Both the position numbers and the translations under genes were made by a program. DNA of 32,922 bases from an uncultured Clostridia bacterium (lineage in GTDB: Bacteria > Bacillota > Clostridia > Oscillospirales > Butyricicoccaceae), in contig CAJUJQ010000020.1 of the NCBI GenBank assembly GCA_910586575.1, positions 1 to 32,922 of the forward strand, given 5' to 3'. Below the pieces are notes generated by a model. The model was not told where the DNA came from, did not search any database, and saw nothing but the letters and a program-made list of their open reading frames with translations. The stretch's first letter is position 1. Each line of letters starts with the position of its first letter. Shown piece after piece: positions 31,074-32,922 of the stretch.

Positions 31074-31190
31074 ACCAGGAAACGTCACTGGGGCTATGCC
31101 CTGGGAAGGCTGGCGGATCTAAGCTGTCAAGGTGAAAATCCAGGCAGGAACATCCTCTTGACAGGCTGCCGAAGCCGGTCTGAGACGGAA
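31074..31190 (+). ncRNA. Cobalamin-riboswitch-like leader
   Basis: A leader between the DUF1638 and DUF4430 genes that carries cobalamin-riboswitch landmarks. CACTG-GGGC-TAT-GCCC-TGGGAAGGC (31086-31110) matches the 3'-half hairpin of class-I elements. GGTGAAAATCC (31131-31141) matches the P4-type conserved block, and GCCGAAGCC (31168-31176) can pair with GGCTGGC (31108-31114). A stem CTGTCAAG/CTTGACAG (31124-31131 with 31157-31164) closes the middle part. In classic elements the GGTG-AAATCC block comes before the CACTG hairpin; here it comes after. The downstream genes are a DUF4430 lipoprotein and an ECF S component, likely for corrinoid uptake. It is either a variant cobalamin sensor or a chance resemblance. 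Confidence 0.5.
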
Positions 31191-31213
31191 ATTCTTTCAA
31201 CAGGAGGACGCAA

Positions 31214-31663
31214 ATGAAATCGAATTACAGATTCATCAAACGGTTCCTTTGCATCGCGCTGATTGTGGCTGCCGCTCTGGTTGCAGTCGGGTGCGCCCAG
31301 GAACCGGACAAAGGCAAAACGCCCGCCGCAGAAGTGGTCATTCAAACGGACGGGGAAACCTTGGGGAGCGGCGCGGTGTCCTTCCCGCTGACCGTTGTGG
31401 ACGGGGACGGCGGGGAAATCCATGCCGAAATCCACACGGACAAGGAAACCGTCGGCGAAGCGCTGGAAGATCTTGGCGTCATCGCCGGCGAGGAAACCCC
31501 CACCGGCATTTATGTGAAAACGGTCAACGGCATTACCGCAGACTACGATGCGGACGGCGCTTACTGGGCGTTCTACATCGACGGCGCTTACGCACAAACT
31601 GGCGTTGACGCCACCCCCATCACCGAAGGCAGCAGCTACGCGTTCCAGGTAGAAAAAGGATGA
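31214..31663 (+). CDS. DUF4430-domain lipoprotein, probable corrinoid-binding
   Basis: A 149-residue lipoprotein with an N-terminal basic signal and lipobox ending at C27 (VAVGC). The mature part holds one DUF4430 domain (about 45-147), related to the small transcobalamin-like domain. Its typical features are the TVGEALEDLGVI strand-helix (about 80-91) and YWAFYIDGAYAQTGVD (about 117-132). CAGGAGG precedes the ATG, and the stop codon overlaps the next gene (ATGA). With the ECF S component it forms a pair common in Clostridia. The cobalamin link follows from the fold family and the leader, not from a measured activity. Confidence 0.85.
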   Translation: MKSNYRFIKRFLCIALIVAAALVAVGCAQEPDKGKTPAAEVVIQTDGETLGSGAVSFPLTVVDGDGGEIHAEIHTDKETVGEALEDLGVIAGEETPTGIYVKTVNGITADYDADGAYWAFYIDGAYAQTGVDATPITEGSSYAFQVEKG

Positions 31664-32178
31664 AATTGACCGTCCGGGAAACGGCAGTGTTTGGGATGCT
31701 CGGGGCGGTGATGTTCGCTTCCAAACTGCTGATGGAGCTGCTGCCGAACATTCACCTGTTGGGTGCGCTGACCGTTGCTTATACGGTTGTTTATCGCAAA
31801 AAAGCGCTCTATCCCATTTACATCTATGTAATCCTGAACGGTATTTTCTGCGGTTTTGCCGCTTGGTGGTTCGCATATCTGTATGTATGGGCAATTCTCT
31901 GGGGCGCTGTTATGCTGCTTCCGCAGAAACTGCCGAAAAAGGCGCAGCCCGCCGTTTACATGGCCGTCAGCGCGGCGCATGGGTTCCTGTTTGGGACATT
32001 GTGCGCCCCGGCGCAAGCGCTCCTGTTCGGGCTGAACCTGGAAGGGACAATCGCCTGGATTATTGCCGGTATCCCGTTTGACATCATCCATGGAATCAGC
32101 AATTTCCTTTGCGGAACGCTGATTGTACCAATCGCCTTCACGCTGCGGCTCGCGGAGCGCGGCGCGGGAAGGCACTGA
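31660..32178 (+). CDS. ECF transporter S component, probable corrinoid/cobalamin
   Basis: A 172-residue membrane protein of about six spans (near 8-26, 31-46, 50-70, 74-91, 98-122 and 136-160). The N-terminus ETAVFGMLGAVMFASK and the size fit an energy-coupling-factor S component, the substrate-binding subunit that uses shared EcfA/EcfA'/EcfT modules encoded elsewhere. No ECF ATPase or T component is in the window. Overlap with the DUF4430 gene (ATGA) means translational coupling. I infer a corrinoid or related substrate from that neighbour and the leader; folate, thiamin or other vitamins cannot be excluded on sequence. Confidence 0.8.
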   Translation: MKLTVRETAVFGMLGAVMFASKLLMELLPNIHLLGALTVAYTVVYRKKALYPIYIYVILNGIFCGFAAWWFAYLYVWAILWGAVMLLPQKLPKKAQPAVYMAVSAAHGFLFGTLCAPAQALLFGLNLEGTIAWIIAGIPFDIIHGISNFLCGTLIVPIAFTLRLAERGAGRH

Positions 32179-32185
32179 AAACCAA

Positions 32186-32219
32186 AAACCGCCGCCCAAT
32201 GCAGTCCGGGCGGCGGTTT
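32186..32219. terminator. Bidirectional terminator between convergent genes
   Basis: AAACCGCCGCCC (32186-32197) and GGGCGGCGGTTT (32208-32219) form a perfect 12-bp stem with a 10-nt loop, an A-run on the left and TTTG...CTTTTT on the right. Confidence 0.85.
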
Positions 32220-32230
32220 GTATTCTCTTT

Positions 32231-32866
32231 TTAGGCTGTGCAAAGCTCCAGCGCGACCTCTGCCGCGGTTGCGGCATCCGCTGTATAACGGCTTGCGCCA
32301 ATCTGGTCGCAGTAGGACTGCGTAACAGGCGCGCCGCCAACCATAATGGAAATCTTGCCCTTCAGCTCGGAAGCTTCGACCGCTTCGACAACGCTTCGCA
32401 TCTCACCCATGGTGGTCGTCAGCAGCGCGGAACAGCAAATGATTTTCGCGTCGTTCTCACGGGCAGCGTCCAGGAACTTTTCGACCGGTACGTCTACCCC
32501 AAGATCAATGACCTTCAGCCCCTTGCCTTCCATCATCATACGGACAAGGTTTTTGCCGATGTCGTGCAGGTCACCCTTGACCGTGCCAAGCACAACCGTG
32601 CCCTTTTCTTCCACGCCGTCCTCAACCAGATGGGGGCGGAGCACCTCGACACCCTTTGACATTGCGCGCGCAGCAATCAGGACCTCCGGCACAAAAACTT
32701 CATTGTTTTTGAACTTCTGCCCGATAATGCCCATACCTTCCAGCAGGCCCTGTTCCAGAATCTCGCTCGCCGGGATGCCTTCGTCAAGCGCCTGCTGCAC
32801 ACATGCTTTTACCTTGGGTGCGCGGCCCTGTTGCAGCCAGGAACTGATATCATTCAAAATGCTCAT
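32231..32866 (-). CDS. Corrinoid (methyl-carrier) protein, MtbC/MttC-like
   Basis: A 211-residue cobalamin-binding protein. The N-terminal helical cap (about 1-85) holds EGMGIIGQKFKNNEVFVPEVLIAA. The C-terminal Rossmann-type B12 domain carries the base-off/His-on motif D99-L-H101-D-I-G104 (GDLHDIGKNLV), followed by the SALLTTTM and GGAPV blocks. In methanogens and gut Clostridia such proteins carry a methyl group from a dedicated methyltransferase (MttB/MtbB-like) to a second enzyme. No methyltransferase gene lies inside the window; it may be beyond the right edge upstream in the same operon. GGAGGG precedes the ATG. It converges on the corrinoid uptake genes. Confidence 0.92.
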   Translation of the reverse strand: MSILNDISSWLQQGRAPKVKACVQQALDEGIPASEILEQGLLEGMGIIGQKFKNNEVFVPEVLIAARAMSKGVEVLRPHLVEDGVEEKGTVVLGTVKGDLHDIGKNLVRMMMEGKGLKVIDLGVDVPVEKFLDAARENDAKIICCSALLTTTMGEMRSVVEAVEASELKGKISIMVGGAPVTQSYCDQIGASRYTADAATAAEVALELCTA

Positions 32867-32922
32867 CGTAAAACCCTCCGTTTTTTTGTTTTGGCGGTGT
32901 GTTTATTGTTAATCCTATCTTA

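Overview
The window looks like chromosome of a GC-rich Clostridia member, probably an Oscillospiraceae/Ruminococcaceae-type gut bacterium. The grounds are AGGAGG-type ribosome binding sites, SigA-like promoters (several with an extended TGn -10), Gram-positive lipoprotein signals, many carbohydrate-uptake genes, corrinoid genes, and SdpI, YolD and DUF4430 family proteins. This is inferred from gene content and base use, not from a marker gene. No rRNA, tRNA or CRISPR array was seen.

Layout. 1-730: AT-rich flank with a possible transposase C-terminus at the left edge. 711-5023: rightward GH31 alpha-glucosidase, SdpI-family membrane protein, nitrilase-superfamily amidase and L-lactate dehydrogenase. 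5002-7023: leftward YolD and Y-family DNA polymerase pair, divergent from a membrane-anchored XRE regulator (7184-7945). 8086-12098: a ribose-type sugar ABC transporter operon (ATPase, permease, binding lipoprotein) behind a consensus promoter and a structured leader of about 320 nt. 12169-14410: a scrap-yard of broken mobile genes (tyrosine recombinase, IS1595-type transposase, an AP2/HNH-type phage scrap, an IS3 relic and an unidentified gene tail). 14412-16401: a two-component system with a Bce-like operator motif. 16427-18080: a leftward K+ channel with a Rossmann region and a RyR-like C-terminus. 18449-20311: a CE2-like SGNH esterase followed by a decayed second SGNH gene fused to a gutted GH1 beta-glucosidase. 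20332-26742: a leftward fructan or sucrose operon (two permeases, binding lipoprotein, GH32, PfkB kinase). It is divergent from a LacI regulator (27016) that leads a rightward operon with an unknown membrane protein, an unknown lipoprotein and a YesL/DUF624 protein. 30252-32922: a corrinoid-related area with DUF1638, a cobalamin-riboswitch-like leader, a DUF4430 lipoprotein, an ECF S component and a convergent corrinoid protein.

How the parts fit. Much of the window serves glycan foraging. Oligosaccharides enter through the LplABC-like and RbsABC-like systems, are cut by cytoplasmic GH32 and GH31 enzymes, the released fructose is phosphorylated, and LDH regenerates NAD+. The LacI regulator and the inverted repeats between it and the transporter operon look like the switch for fructan use. 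The right end probably couples corrinoid uptake to corrinoid-dependent methyl transfer. The most unusual items are the cobalamin-riboswitch-like leader with its landmarks in an atypical order, the unassigned leader of the sugar transporter operon, the RyR-like tail on a K+ channel, and the conserved-looking but unassigned genes beside yesL.
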